Assembly: GCA_015066515.1 (NCBI GenBank)
Contig: SVOH01000021.1
Location: 1 to 34,370 of the forward strand
Source of the DNA: Oscillospiraceae bacterium
Lineage (GTDB): Bacteria > Bacillota > Clostridia > Oscillospirales > Acutalibacteraceae
Reading direction: 5' to 3'
Length of the DNA stretch: 34,370 nucleotides
Shown here: positions 1 through 6,707 of the stretch, piece after piece
How the letters are laid out: each line of letters begins with the position of its first letter
Position numbering within the stretch: position 1 is the first letter of the stretch
Translations under genes and position numbers: made by a program
Notes under the pieces: model-generated
Told to the model about the DNA's origin: nothing
Databases searched by the model: none
Seen by the model: only the letters and a program-made list of their open reading frames with translations

Positions 1-768
1 GTTGGTGTTCAAACGGGGTTTGACGTTTATGAAAGCACAGACCTTGAAAACTGGAGCGAGGCAAAAAGTGTTTTTGAAATAACTGACGACTTTTGGGCTA
101 CTACTGATGCCTGGGCACCCGAGGTGAATTTTTATAAAGGTAAATTTTATATGTTTGCCTCTTTTAAGTCACCCAACACCTGCCGCGGTACACAAATACT
201 AGTAAGCAATACGCCTGACGGTAAATTTGTACCACTTACAAAAAATCCCATTACACCAAACGATTGGGAATGTCTTGATGGCACTTTTTATATTGACAAA
301 AACGGTAATCCGCACATTATATTTTGTCACGAATGGGTACAGATTGAAAACGGAACCGTGTGCGAAATGCAGTTATCCCCCGATCTTACTTGCGCAGTAA
401 GCAAACCAAGAATTCTTTGGAGTGCAAAAGACTATAAAGACATTTGTATGGTTGGCAAAGATATTAAAGGATACGTTACCGATGGACCGTTTTTGTATCG
501 CAACCATAGTGATAAACTTTTGGCTATATGGTCATCATTTAACAAAAACGGATATACCGCTCTGGTATCGCAAAGTGATAACGGTGATATTAATGGTAAC
601 TGGAGTGTTTGCGAAACACCGCTTTCGGCAGTTGATGGCGGTCACGGTATGATATTTAAGGCATTTGACAGTAAAGATTATCTTATAATGCACAAGCCCA
701 ATACAGCCACTCTTGAACGACCGGTAATTACCGAACTTAAAGAAAATAACGGAAATATATTTATATAA
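1..768 (+). CDS. Glycoside hydrolase family 43-like protein, 3' part
   Basis: Reading frame 1 is open from the first base to the TAA at 766-768, so the true start lies upstream of the window. The visible 255 residues include a WAPEV motif, which in GH43 five-bladed propeller glycosidases precedes a catalytic-site blade, followed by repeated short blade-like strands and a late DGGHGM motif that fits the conserved His of the last blade. The family removes arabinose or xylose from plant polysaccharides. One oddity is that the segment aligned with the usual Glu-Gly-Pro (general acid) reads Thr-Asp-Gly-Pro-Phe, so the acid may be Asp or lie elsewhere. No signal peptide can be judged because the N-terminus is missing. 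Substrate is not predictable from this part. The family call is from motif pattern only. Confidence 0.75.
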   Translation, partial: VGVQTGFDVYESTDLENWSEAKSVFEITDDFWATTDAWAPEVNFYKGKFYMFASFKSPNTCRGTQILVSNTPDGKFVPLTKNPITPNDWECLDGTFYIDKNGNPHIIFCHEWVQIENGTVCEMQLSPDLTCAVSKPRILWSAKDYKDICMVGKDIKGYVTDGPFLYRNHSDKLLAIWSSFNKNGYTALVSQSDNGDINGNWSVCETPLSAVDGGHGMIFKAFDSKDYLIMHKPNTATLERPVITELKENNGNIFI

Positions 769-774
769 ACAAAA

Positions 775-803
775 AAGAGGATTGACGTTAAGTTAATCTT
801 CTT
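775..803. terminator. Bidirectional terminator between convergent genes
   Basis: A 12-bp stem (775-786 with 792-803) with two G-T pairs and a 5-base loop is flanked by A and T runs. It serves the GH43 gene on the plus strand and overlaps the stop codon of the radical SAM gene on the minus strand. Confidence 0.75.
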
Positions 804-1665
804 TTAAATATTTATTTAAATAATTAAGCACCATCTTTTTATCTGCCGACCATAGCGGTGCTATTAGGTCACGCTTGGCACCGTCGCCGGTTATTCGATG
901 AACAACTATTTCGGGCGGTAAAACCGATATACATTTTTTTAGAATTTCTGCATAATTTTCGAGCGTTAAGCATTCGAATTTCCCACCTAAATAATCACGT
1001 TCTAAATCGGTGTTTTTTAGTACGTGTAACAGGTGAAACTTAACCCCGTTAGTCCCTGCCGATATTGCGTCAAGCGTAGTTTTAACAGCATCATTAGCCG
1101 TTTCATTGGGCAGACCAATTATTATGTGGGTTACAACGTCTATTCCCGCCGATTTTAAACGTTTTACAGCATCAAAATAAACCTGTGTTTTATAACCTCG
1201 TCTTATATATTCTACACTTTTTTCGTTGGTGGTTTGTAGCCCCAATTCAATGCTTACGGGTTTTACAAGGTTTATTTCTTTTAAAAGTGATATAACATCA
1301 TCGCCCAGACAATCGGGGCGGGTGCCAATTGACAAACCAACTATATAATCGGGTTTTATAGCCTCGTAATATAGTTTTTTTAGTTTTTCAACAGGCGCGT
1401 ATGTACCCGTAAAAGACTGAAAATATGCAATATATTTACCGCCTTTATTTTTATTTTCTACACGTAGCTTTGCATTTTCAAGCTGTGTAGTTATATCGTT
1501 GCCTTTTTCGGCAAATTCACCACTACCAAACTCTGAACAAAAAATGCAACCACCTGTACCTAAAGTTCCGTCACGGTTAGGACAGGTAAATCCACCATCC
1601 AGTGACAGTTTATATACTTTACAGCCAAACCTTTGCTTATAGTAGTCATTGACACTTTTATACAT
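793..1665 (-). CDS. Radical SAM protein, TIGR01212 family (YtqA/YhcC type)
   Basis: A 290-aa protein, full length for the family. The [4Fe-4S]/SAM cysteines are C28, C40 and C43, in the long-spaced arrangement C-x11-C-x2-C (CPNRDG...GGCIFC) that marks this group rather than the canonical CxxxCxxC. A GLSIGTRPDC segment and SIELGLQTTNE follow, as in Elp3-like radical SAM barrels. Bacillus subtilis YtqA has been assigned to wobble-uridine tRNA modification (mnm5s2U pathway, MnmL), so a tRNA role is plausible but is inference here; no partner gene (mnmM/ytqB) lies nearby. ATG at 1663-1665 is preceded by AGGTGA at good spacing. A terminator hairpin stands between it and the upstream small gene, so it may depend on read-through or on a promoter I cannot see. 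Confidence 0.88.
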   Translation of the reverse strand: MYKSVNDYYKQRFGCKVYKLSLDGGFTCPNRDGTLGTGGCIFCSEFGSGEFAEKGNDITTQLENAKLRVENKNKGGKYIAYFQSFTGTYAPVEKLKKLYYEAIKPDYIVGLSIGTRPDCLGDDVISLLKEINLVKPVSIELGLQTTNEKSVEYIRRGYKTQVYFDAVKRLKSAGIDVVTHIIIGLPNETANDAVKTTLDAISAGTNGVKFHLLHVLKNTDLERDYLGGKFECLTLENYAEILKKCISVLPPEIVVHRITGDGAKRDLIAPLWSADKKMVLNYLNKYLKED

Positions 1666-1679
1666 AATATCACCTATAA

Positions 1680-1710
1680 AAAAATCATCCGCAAAAAACG
1701 GATGATTTTT
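1680..1710 (-). terminator. Terminator of the small membrane protein gene
   Basis: A perfect 12-bp stem (1680-1691 with 1699-1710) with a 7-base A-rich loop, T runs on both sides. It lies 5 bases past the stop of the 1715-1951 gene and just before the radical SAM ribosome binding site. Confidence 0.8.
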
Positions 1711-1714
1711 AAGT

Positions 1715-1951
1715 TTACTTTAACACCTTGCAAAAATCAAGAATTGCAATAACAATTGCTGCTAAAAGATAAATTTCAACCAAAGCACCAACAATGCCGG
1801 TTAACAAACCTATAACAGGAATTTTACCAATCAAGCTAAGCACAAAACCTATTACCGCGCCTACAACTATGTAAATTAATATTTTGATAATAAGCGTTGC
1901 AACATCCTTTACTCCAAACGAAAATGGAAATAGTTTTTTTAATGTATCCAT
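1715..1951 (-). CDS. Small two-helix membrane protein, function unknown
   Basis: 78 residues. Two hydrophobic segments (about residues 17-42 and 47-72) are joined by a short turn with IGKIPVIG, preceded by a short basic N-terminus (MDTLKKLF). It has its own promoter, a strong ribosome binding site (AAAGGGG) and a terminator, so it is a complete single-gene transcription unit and very likely real. The glycine-rich helices resemble small membrane proteins of the Clostridia, but I recognise no family and assign no function. Confidence 0.7.
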   Translation of the reverse strand: MDTLKKLFPFSFGVKDVATLIIKILIYIVVGAVIGFVLSLIGKIPVIGLLTGIVGALVEIYLLAAIVIAILDFCKVLK

Positions 1952-1980
1952 AAGAATACCCCTTTCGAATTGATGATTTT

Positions 1981-2009
1981 ATTTTACTTTTTAACGATTA
2001 TTTTGTCAA
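1981..2009 (-). promoter_or_regulatory. Sigma-A-type promoter for the 1715-1951 gene
   Basis: On the minus strand TTGACA (2004-2009) and TAAAAT (1981-1986) are separated by 17 bases. Confidence 0.7.
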
Positions 2010-2027
2010 TAATTTTATAATAAAATA

Positions 2028-2056
2028 TTTACATCTTTGTTTAAATATGGTATTCT
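2028..2056 (+). promoter_or_regulatory. Sigma-A-type promoter for the deacetylase gene
   Basis: TTTACA (2028-2033), a 17-base spacer and TATTCT (2051-2056). The predicted start of transcription falls next to the ribosome binding site, giving a very short leader. The bases AAAATATTTACA recur in the promoters at 4146 and 6920. Confidence 0.5.
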
Positions 2057-2078
2057 TTTTACAAAGGCGGTGTTCATT

Positions 2079-2783
2079 ATGAATTTTAAAGAAAGCGGAA
2101 AATTAAAGGCGATTACATTTAGCTATGACGATGCCGTAACGCAAGATATTGAGCTTGTAGAGCTTTTTAACAAATATAATTTAAAGTCTACTTTTAATGT
2201 TAATTCCGAATTACTTAATACAAATAATATGCTTATACGCGAGAATAAACGCGTAGCGCATTATAAGCTTCATAAAAGCGATGTTAAGGGTGTTTATGAA
2301 GGTCACGAGGTTGCCGTTCATACACTTACACATCCCCATTTGCCGCCCCTTGAAGAAGTCGAGGTTATACGCCAAGTAGAACAGGACCGATTAAACCTAT
2401 CCGAAATTGTTGGCTACGAGGTTATAGGTATGGCGTACCCCGGCGGCGGAGTTAATAACGACGACCGTGTTGCCGAAATTATAAAGAATAATACAGGTGT
2501 AAAATACAGCCGTACCATTACCTGTAACGACAGCTTTGATTTACAAGATAATTTGTATCGTTTTAACCCTACAGTATATCATCTGCATTTTGACAAGATG
2601 ATGGAAATGGGCGAGAAATTTATAAATATGTCATCCGATAAGCCACAAATTTTTTATATTTGGGGTCACTCCTACGAATTTGATTACCAAAGCGATTATC
2701 TTGCAAAATTTGAAGAATTTTTAAAACTGATATCTAATAAAGACGATATTTTCTATGGAACAAACAAAGAAGTATTGCTGTAA
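2079..2783 (+). CDS. Polysaccharide deacetylase (carbohydrate esterase 4-like)
   Basis: 234 residues from the ATG at 2079, chosen over an upstream in-frame ATG at 2037 because AAAGGCGG sits 8 bases ahead of it and the longer start would overlap the promoter. NodB-fold motifs are visible: TFSYDD (catalytic base and metal Asp, D17-D18), HTLTHPHL (metal His, H81 and H85) and AYPGG near residue 121. The family removes N- or O-acetyl groups from sugars such as peptidoglycan, chitin or xylan using a divalent metal. There is no signal peptide or membrane segment, so a cytoplasmic substrate is likely. It is a single-gene unit with its own promoter and terminator. Substrate unknown. Confidence 0.82.
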   Translation: MNFKESGKLKAITFSYDDAVTQDIELVELFNKYNLKSTFNVNSELLNTNNMLIRENKRVAHYKLHKSDVKGVYEGHEVAVHTLTHPHLPPLEEVEVIRQVEQDRLNLSEIVGYEVIGMAYPGGGVNNDDRVAEIIKNNTGVKYSRTITCNDSFDLQDNLYRFNPTVYHLHFDKMMEMGEKFINMSSDKPQIFYIWGHSYEFDYQSDYLAKFEEFLKLISNKDDIFYGTNKEVLL

Positions 2784-2805
2784 AAATATTTATTAAATTT
2801 TATAC

Positions 2806-2838
2806 AAAAAGTCTTGACCAAAACGGTCAAGACTTTTT
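2806..2838. terminator. Bidirectional terminator
   Basis: A perfect 14-bp stem (2806-2819 with 2825-2838) with loop AAAAC, A run on one side and T run on the other, between the deacetylase and the convergent thioesterase. Confidence 0.9.
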
Positions 2839-2842
2839 TGTT

Positions 2843-3565
2843 TTATTTATATTCAAGCCAACATGCAAACATAATATCGCTGTTGTCGTTAACTCCCTTT
2901 GCAACGACTACGTTTTCTTCGCTTGCGTGATATATATTTAGTGTAGTGCCCTCTAACACTTCTTTTCGGTAATCTATTTGAAAAGTATCTAATACTTGTG
3001 TTTCGCTAGGTGCTATTGCATCCATAACGTAATTGGCATATTTAGTATTGTTTACGTGATTGTTTGTATCCAATTCGCTAAAACCCGCATTTACAATACG
3101 CGGTGTGCCCAATGCTTCAAAATCGTGGATTTTACCAAGCTTTTCTTCAAACATCAGCTCATTATGAAAACCGTCGGTAAATGAGTACAAATTCATATCT
3201 GACACCAAACGTCGCTTTTCATTGTGCATTACAACCCATTCCGAACTACCTATAATCAGTCGATCACCGTACTCGTTTTCAATGCAGTATTCCCTGCGAT
3301 AGCTAAGTCTATTTGGCGCTAACGGCCATGTTTTTATAATAACTTTTTGGTAACTATATGGGTCCGCAATAATTTTAAATCTAATTCTTGTAAGCACCCA
3401 CAAATAAGAGCGGTCAAGCATTGCCTTAAACCCTACGCCAAGCTGCTCGGCGTGTTGACCTGCGGCATCTTGAAAAAGCTCTAGTACTGCAGACGGCTTA
3501 ATACGATTGTATTTATCAAAATCATTCGCCCTTAGTGTATATTCTTTTTGCCATAAACGATCCAT
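2843..3565 (-). CDS. Acyl-ACP thioesterase (FatA/PF01643 type)
   Basis: 240 residues, the usual length for bacterial FatA-like enzymes. It has two hotdog halves: the N-terminal half contains ELFQDAAGQHAEQLGVG, and the C-terminal half contains LDTNNHVNNTKYANYVMDA with the Asn/His catalytic region. It hydrolyses acyl-ACP to free fatty acid and ACP, ending fatty acid elongation. The start at 3565 has GAGGTATATAAAAA upstream. It begins 15 bases after the MarR-type gene and shares its transcript, which suggests that the regulator controls lipid or acyl metabolism and possibly its own operon. Cytoplasmic, no signal peptide. Chain-length preference cannot be told. Confidence 0.88.
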   Translation of the reverse strand: MDRLWQKEYTLRANDFDKYNRIKPSAVLELFQDAAGQHAEQLGVGFKAMLDRSYLWVLTRIRFKIIADPYSYQKVIIKTWPLAPNRLSYRREYCIENEYGDRLIIGSSEWVVMHNEKRRLVSDMNLYSFTDGFHNELMFEEKLGKIHDFEALGTPRIVNAGFSELDTNNHVNNTKYANYVMDAIAPSETQVLDTFQIDYRKEVLEGTTLNIYHASEENVVVAKGVNDNSDIMFACWLEYK

Positions 3566-3580
3566 TTTTTATATACCTCA

Positions 3581-4027
3581 TTATTTCCCACTGTTTTTCG
3601 AAACGTTTTCAAGACTTTCGCTTATAACCGAAAGACTACGGTAAAAGGCCACCCTTTCATCCTCGGTAAGACAACTGCGTACTTGGTCAAGCACTCGGTT
3701 TATCTTGTCAGCAATTTTTTTGCCAACCTCTATTCCCTTATCAGTAAGCATAAGTGGACTTTTATATCTTTTGGTGCATTTTGCTTCACAAGTAAGATAA
3801 CCGTTTGTCTCAAGAAAATCTAACGCGCGAGATATTGTTGCCTTGTCCTCCTCGCAACGTTCACACAAGGTTGCCGCTATAACGCCTTTTTCTATATACA
3901 AGTAATAAAGACAAGAAATATGAACACTACGAAGTCCATATTCCATCATTTCTTGATTTTTGATTTTACGAATATTACGACTTATCCTGTTAATAAGAAT
4001 TGTAAAAGTTTCAAATCTCTCTTTCAC
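3581..4027 (-). CDS. MarR-family transcriptional regulator
   Basis: 148 residues with the MarR winged-helix layout: an N-terminal dimerisation helix, a helix-turn-helix around VIAATLCERCEEDKATISRA, and a wing in YLTCEAKCTKRYKSP followed by LTDKGIEVGKKI. The start codon is GTG (4025-4027), with GTGGGGG a few bases upstream; no better ATG exists in frame. It is the first gene of a two-gene unit with the acyl-ACP thioesterase. A perfect 19-bp inverted repeat overlapping its -10 box suggests autoregulation. A ligand related to fatty acids is plausible by analogy with FabT-type MarR proteins, but that is inference. Confidence 0.88.
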   Translation of the reverse strand: MKERFETFTILINRISRNIRKIKNQEMMEYGLRSVHISCLYYLYIEKGVIAATLCERCEEDKATISRALDFLETNGYLTCEAKCTKRYKSPLMLTDKGIEVGKKIADKINRVLDQVRSCLTEDERVAFYRSLSVISESLENVSKNSGK

Positions 4028-4051
4028 TTATGAACCCCCACTCAATTCAAC

Positions 4052-4070
4052 TTATACTTCACAAGTATAA
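4052..4070. promoter_or_regulatory. Candidate MarR operator
   Basis: A perfect inverted repeat, TTATACTT-n3-AAGTATAA, typical in size for a MarR dimer site. It touches the -10 box of the regulator's own promoter, so binding there would block transcription of the MarR-thioesterase unit. A second dyad, TTGTTGA-n4-TCAACAA, overlaps the -35 region. Confidence 0.55.
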
Positions 4071-4098
4071 AAATAGCACAAGCTTGTTGAAATGTCAA
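4070..4098 (-). promoter_or_regulatory. Promoter of the MarR-thioesterase unit
   Basis: On the minus strand TTGACA (4093-4098), a 17-base spacer and TATTTT (4070-4075). Confidence 0.65.
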
Positions 4099-4145
4099 CA
4101 AACTTATGCTTGTACTTCACTGTGCAATTAGCGCTTCAAAAAATA

Positions 4146-4174
4146 TTTACATTAAATCAGCTGTGTGATATAAT
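4146..4174 (+). promoter_or_regulatory. Cassette 1 promoter
   Basis: TTTACA (4146-4151), a 17-base spacer and TATAAT (4169-4174). The stretch AAAATATTTACATTAAAT is shared with the cassette 3 promoter. Confidence 0.75.
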
Positions 4175-4195
4175 GCAATAAAGTGAGGTATCAGT

Positions 4196-4681
4196 ATGAC
4201 CACGATTCAAAAAGATGAATATATATTTGAAGTTGATGTTGTGAAAACAATAAAATATTATAAAACACATTCGCTTTGCGAGTGCGAAAGCTGCGAGAAT
4301 TTCTATGCTCAAATCAAAGGCAAGTTCCCCAAACTCGAGTCTTTTCTTGCTGACTTTGGCGTAGATATAACGAAGCCCGACGAATGTATGAGTGTTGAAT
4401 TAGACAACACTATTCAATATATTGGAATTGACTATACTGTGTGTGGTAAAGTTGTTACTATGGGACAGTATGAAATTGATATTCAGGATAATTTGTTTTT
4501 TAATCTTGTCATTACCAATGGATTTGCATCACCAAATGAGCAGACAGGAGAATATTTTACCATTTCAATAATTAATGTTTTTGAGTTGCCGTGGGTATTG
4601 GATAATCCCTTTCCTACTGCCTCGCAATTCAAACCAACCAGCAAAATAAAAGGTTTTTTCAAAAAAATTTTTAAGGCTTGA
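4196..4681 (+). CDS. Cassette 1 cargo: unknown 161-aa protein
   Basis: I do not recognise this protein. It begins with an ATG preceded by GTGAGG and follows a good promoter by about 20 bases. Visible features are a Cys-rich stretch early on (CECESCENF, about residues 28-36), alternating beta-type sequence through the middle, no membrane segment, and a basic amphipathic C-terminus (KIKGFFKKIFKA) that could touch a membrane. The last codons AAG-GCT-TGA lie inside the stem of the terminator hairpin shared by all cassettes, so the natural C-terminus may have been replaced or trimmed when the cassette formed. The terminator, a palindromic repeat and a detached spoVAC tail follow directly. It may be accessory cargo; function unknown. 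Confidence 0.65.
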   Translation: MTTIQKDEYIFEVDVVKTIKYYKTHSLCECESCENFYAQIKGKFPKLESFLADFGVDITKPDECMSVELDNTIQYIGIDYTVCGKVVTMGQYEIDIQDNLFFNLVITNGFASPNEQTGEYFTISIINVFELPWVLDNPFPTASQFKPTSKIKGFFKKIFKA

Positions 4682-4704
4682 CCTAATCGGTCAAGCCTTT
4701 TTCT
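4673..4704 (+). terminator. Cassette 1 terminator
   Basis: An 11-bp stem (4673-4683 with 4689-4699) followed by TTTTT. The core GGCTTGACC/GGTCAAGCC is the same as in the cassette 2 terminator and the resident spoVAC terminator. Confidence 0.85.
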
Positions 4705-4816
4705 AAAGCCTCCCTCTGACGAGGGAGGTGGCAAAACAAAGTTTTGACGGAGGGAGAGATTCTCTCCCCCAGCCACGGCTTTCGCCGTGTCAGCCCCCTC
4801 GTCAGAGGGGGCCTTT
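4705..4816. repeat. Palindromic intergenic repeat (MITE-like), family 1
   Basis: The left arm AAAGCCTCCCTCTGACGAGG is answered by GCCCCCTCGTCAGAGGGGGC at the right end. Inner hairpins include CACGGCTTTCGCCGTG and GGGAGAGATTCTCTCCC. It has no coding content. A related but longer element sits at 25709-25854. Here it lies between the terminator and the detached spoVAC tail, and its insertion has removed the tail's stop codon. Confidence 0.75.
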
Positions 4817-4821
4817 TCTAT

Positions 4822-4936
4822 AAAACAATGTCGTTACCCAATAAATAACTCCATACACCACACTCGCCACCGTGCCATACACAATCACCGGTCCTGCTAT
4901 GGTGAAAATTTTAGCGCCAACGCCTAAAATATATCC
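4822..4936 (-). pseudogene. Detached spoVAC 3' end, copy A
   Basis: 115 bp aligned without gaps to 8291-8405 of the intact spoVAC, with 98 identical bases by my count. On the minus strand it encodes GYILGVGAKIFTIAGPVIVY and onward to WVTTLF, with only three conservative replacements (M to V, I to V, F to V) against the resident gene. The stop codon position reads TAT because the neighbouring repeat abuts it. The codon just upstream of GYILG is TAA and there is no ribosome binding site or start, so it cannot be a gene. The low number of amino acid changes shows it was a selected spoVAC end until recently. Confidence 0.85.
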
Positions 4937-4979
4937 TTATGCTTGTGTCAAGTTGGGACCCATTAGTTTTTGAAAAATA

Positions 4980-5008
4980 TTGATTTTTCTTCGATAAAGT
5001 GTTATACT
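4980..5008 (+). promoter_or_regulatory. Cassette 2 promoter
   Basis: TTGATT (4980-4985), a 17-base spacer and TATACT (5003-5008). The predicted transcription start, about 7 bases on, coincides with the first base of the structured RNA at 5015. Confidence 0.7.
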
Positions 5009-5014
5009 AACTAT

Positions 5015-5206
5015 GCCAAACCAACTGAATAATGCAGAAAGTATAATTTTTCATAGGAATATTATACCCCTTTGTACCATAGACTGAATTTGATAAAAAT
5101 GCAAATTCTGATTCTGTGGTGCAATAAGTTTGCTTTCTGCGGAGTTGGTTTGGCGACTATCGGAGTTTGCGTTTTTTGTGCGGCTACTTCGGTAGCCGCA
5201 CTTTTT
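5015..5206 (+). ncRNA. Candidate structured leader RNA with terminator (riboswitch-like or sRNA)
   Basis: Long-range pairings can be drawn by eye: P1 5015-5026 with 5143-5154 (12 perfect pairs), P2 5034-5041 with 5133-5140 (8 pairs), a hairpin 5042-5047 with 5061-5066, P4 5074-5083 with 5113-5122 (10 pairs, two G-U) and P5 5086-5092 with 5102-5108. This makes a closed multi-branched fold whose 5' end is the predicted transcript start. After 23 single-stranded bases a UUCG-capped terminator follows, then the ribosome binding site of the PH/SHOCT gene. I recognise no known riboswitch class. It may control read-through into the cargo genes or be a free small RNA. I see no clear antiterminator pairing. 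No open reading frame in it has a convincing start. Confidence 0.6.
5178..5206 (+). terminator. UUCG-capped terminator upstream of the cargo operon
   Basis: A perfect 10-bp stem GTGCGGCTAC/GTAGCCGCAC closed by a TTCG tetraloop and followed by five T. It lies between the promoter and the gene it should serve, the usual position of an attenuator. Confidence 0.85.
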
Positions 5207-5225
5207 ATTTTGGAGGTAAAAGAAA

Positions 5226-5984
5226 ATGACTCAAGAAAAAACAAATGTCAAGCAACAAGAAGAAACGAAATTTGAAAGAAAAGTGAAAGAGAGTTTTATT
5301 GAGCCCGATGAAAACCTTATTGCTATTTTAGGGGCAAATACTGCAAAAACATTCTTTTCAACAGGCGTTCTTGGTAATGGGTTTGCTATTTTATCGGACA
5401 AGCGAATGTATTTTAAAGGTCGCTGCTATGTCCGAGCAGGAAAGGGTTTCTTTAAGAAGATGGAAGAGCGCGTTGTCGATTTGAACGACATCACAGGAAC
5501 AGGTTTTGTACACAATAAAAATATGATAACCACCATCTTATACTACATAACTTTTGCCATTTCTTGTACTACGTTCTTATCTTTGCCTTTCTGGATTGTC
5601 TATTTTTCAACTGGTAAGAGTTGGGCAAAAAAGGTCGCGTGGGGAATACAATGTATATTTTGGCCTATGCCACTATTTTATTTTATTAATAAAGCTTTTA
5701 ACTATAGCTTATTTGAAGTATCCTACGCAGGTGGCGGAATTGCGTTTGATTTATCTTGGATAACAAAGGCTGATTCTGACAGTTTTCAAAAATCACTTCA
5801 AAGCGCAAAAAGTGAATACAAGAAGAAAGCACAGCAAAATCAATTCACTGATTTTACACAGCCTGCACAAAAAAATGAAAATAGTATCACTGAGCAATTA
5901 AAAGAATACAAAGCGCTTCTTGATGACGGTGTTATTACCCTAGAAGAATTTGAAGCCAAAAAGAAACAACTATTAGCAAAATAA
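5226..5984 (+). CDS. Cassette 2 cargo: PH-like domain and SHOCT membrane protein
   Basis: 252 residues. Residues about 25-105 (from ESFIEPDENLIAILGAN through VDLNDITGTG) look like a bacterial PH-like domain, including the ILSDKRMYFKG strand typical of that fold. Two hydrophobic segments follow at about 99-120 and 134-156, then a short strand region, a Gln/Lys-rich linker, and a C-terminal SHOCT motif (EQLKEYKALLDDGVITLEEFEAKK, quoted in part) at about 220-250. SHOCT helices are short oligomerisation modules. ATG at 5226 has TGGAGG 9 bases upstream. The next gene starts 10 bases after its stop, so the two form an operon. Proteins of this build are common but of unknown role; a membrane-associated sensor or scaffold is a guess. 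Confidence 0.75.
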   Translation: MTQEKTNVKQQEETKFERKVKESFIEPDENLIAILGANTAKTFFSTGVLGNGFAILSDKRMYFKGRCYVRAGKGFFKKMEERVVDLNDITGTGFVHNKNMITTILYYITFAISCTTFLSLPFWIVYFSTGKSWAKKVAWGIQCIFWPMPLFYFINKAFNYSLFEVSYAGGGIAFDLSWITKADSDSFQKSLQSAKSEYKKKAQQNQFTDFTQPAQKNENSITEQLKEYKALLDDGVITLEEFEAKKKQLLAK

Positions 5985-5994
5985 GGAGTTATAT

Positions 5995-6657
5995 ATGAAA
6001 TTAAAGTTAAACATTATAGGCTTTACTCTAGTGTTGGTATCGGTAATAATACTCAATATATTTCCGCTTCTAATGCCTTTAGGAACCATCATAATATTTA
6101 TTGGTGTAATTCTCTTTGCGGGGTTTTATAATGAAAGAAGTTTTATTGATTTTATAACTTTTGAAAATGGTAATTATATTATTTCGGTGCGTAAAAGACT
6201 GTATTATAATTTCTTCCCATTCACTATTATTTTTTCGATTTTCAGGTTTGATATTGATTTTATATACAAGGTTGAATATTATAAATTTATTACCCCAAAT
6301 CTTGAAATGTTAGAAAACAATATAGAACAAATCAAAGTAAATCGTGCTGAATATAAAAAAATCTTGCAAAACCAAAAACAGCAGTATTTGAACAATTCTG
6401 TACCAAAAGAGCTCGTTAATGAATGTTGTTCTCCTCAAAATAACAATATCAAGCTCGCAAAAACTCGCTATATTATTTGGCTTATATTAGCAATATTATG
6501 CCTAACAGGATTAACTGTTCCGTCTGATTGGCTATTGGCTATAGCATCCGTTGCTTTATTTGGACTATTAGCAGCATTTCGCTACACAGAATATAAGCAA
6601 TCGCAATTTAAAGACACAGTTTATAATAATTATTTCAAAAACTCTAAAAATCAATAA
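5995..6657 (+). CDS. Cassette 2 cargo: membrane protein, function unknown
   Basis: 220 residues in four parts: two N-terminal hydrophobic segments (about 6-23 and 26-45), a soluble middle with an aromatic-rich stretch (RLYYNFFPFTIIFSIFRFD) and a likely helical region around LENNIEQIKVNRAEYKKILQ, two further membrane segments (about 158-174 and 178-195), and a charged tail. AAGGAG precedes the ATG at 5995 by 7 bases, and the gene follows the PH/SHOCT gene closely, so the products probably act together at the membrane. No family recognised. Its end is followed within 20 bases by the cassette terminator. Confidence 0.65.
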   Translation: MKLKLNIIGFTLVLVSVIILNIFPLLMPLGTIIIFIGVILFAGFYNERSFIDFITFENGNYIISVRKRLYYNFFPFTIIFSIFRFDIDFIYKVEYYKFITPNLEMLENNIEQIKVNRAEYKKILQNQKQQYLNNSVPKELVNECCSPQNNNIKLAKTRYIIWLILAILCLTGLTVPSDWLLAIASVALFGLLAAFRYTEYKQSQFKDTVYNNYFKNSKNQ

Positions 6658-6671
6658 CATACACAAAAAAG

Positions 6672-6699
6672 AAGGCTTGACCGATTTGGTCAAGCCTTT
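6672..6699 (+). terminator. Cassette 2 terminator
   Basis: Stem AAGGCTTGACC/GGTCAAGCCTT (6672-6682 with 6688-6698), but only three T follow before GCTG, so termination may be weaker than in the other cassettes. Confidence 0.65.
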
Positions 6700-6707
6700 G
6701 CTGTATG

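Noticed and set aside
4103-4145. A third detached spoVAC tail before cassette 1
   Set aside because: Only CTTATGCTTGT and a weak TTAG match remain; the coding part is absent, so it is reported only as a possible junction.
4483-4776. 97-residue minus-strand frame over cargo gene 1 and the repeat
   Set aside because: It lies opposite a gene with good signals and ends in the palindromic repeat; a shadow frame.
4822-4936. Detached tail A as a short functional spoVAC-like gene
   Set aside because: No start, a TAA just before the GYILG codons and no stop of its own.
5015-5206. Assignment of the leader RNA to 6S RNA or a named riboswitch
   Set aside because: The closing stem recalls 6S-like folds, but the inner three-way branching and the gene-proximal terminator do not fit, and no known aptamer core is recognisable.
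5072-5275. 67-residue open frame across the leader of the PH/SHOCT gene
   Set aside because: It has no ribosome binding site, runs through the paired arms of the structured RNA and the terminator, and overlaps the real gene in another frame.
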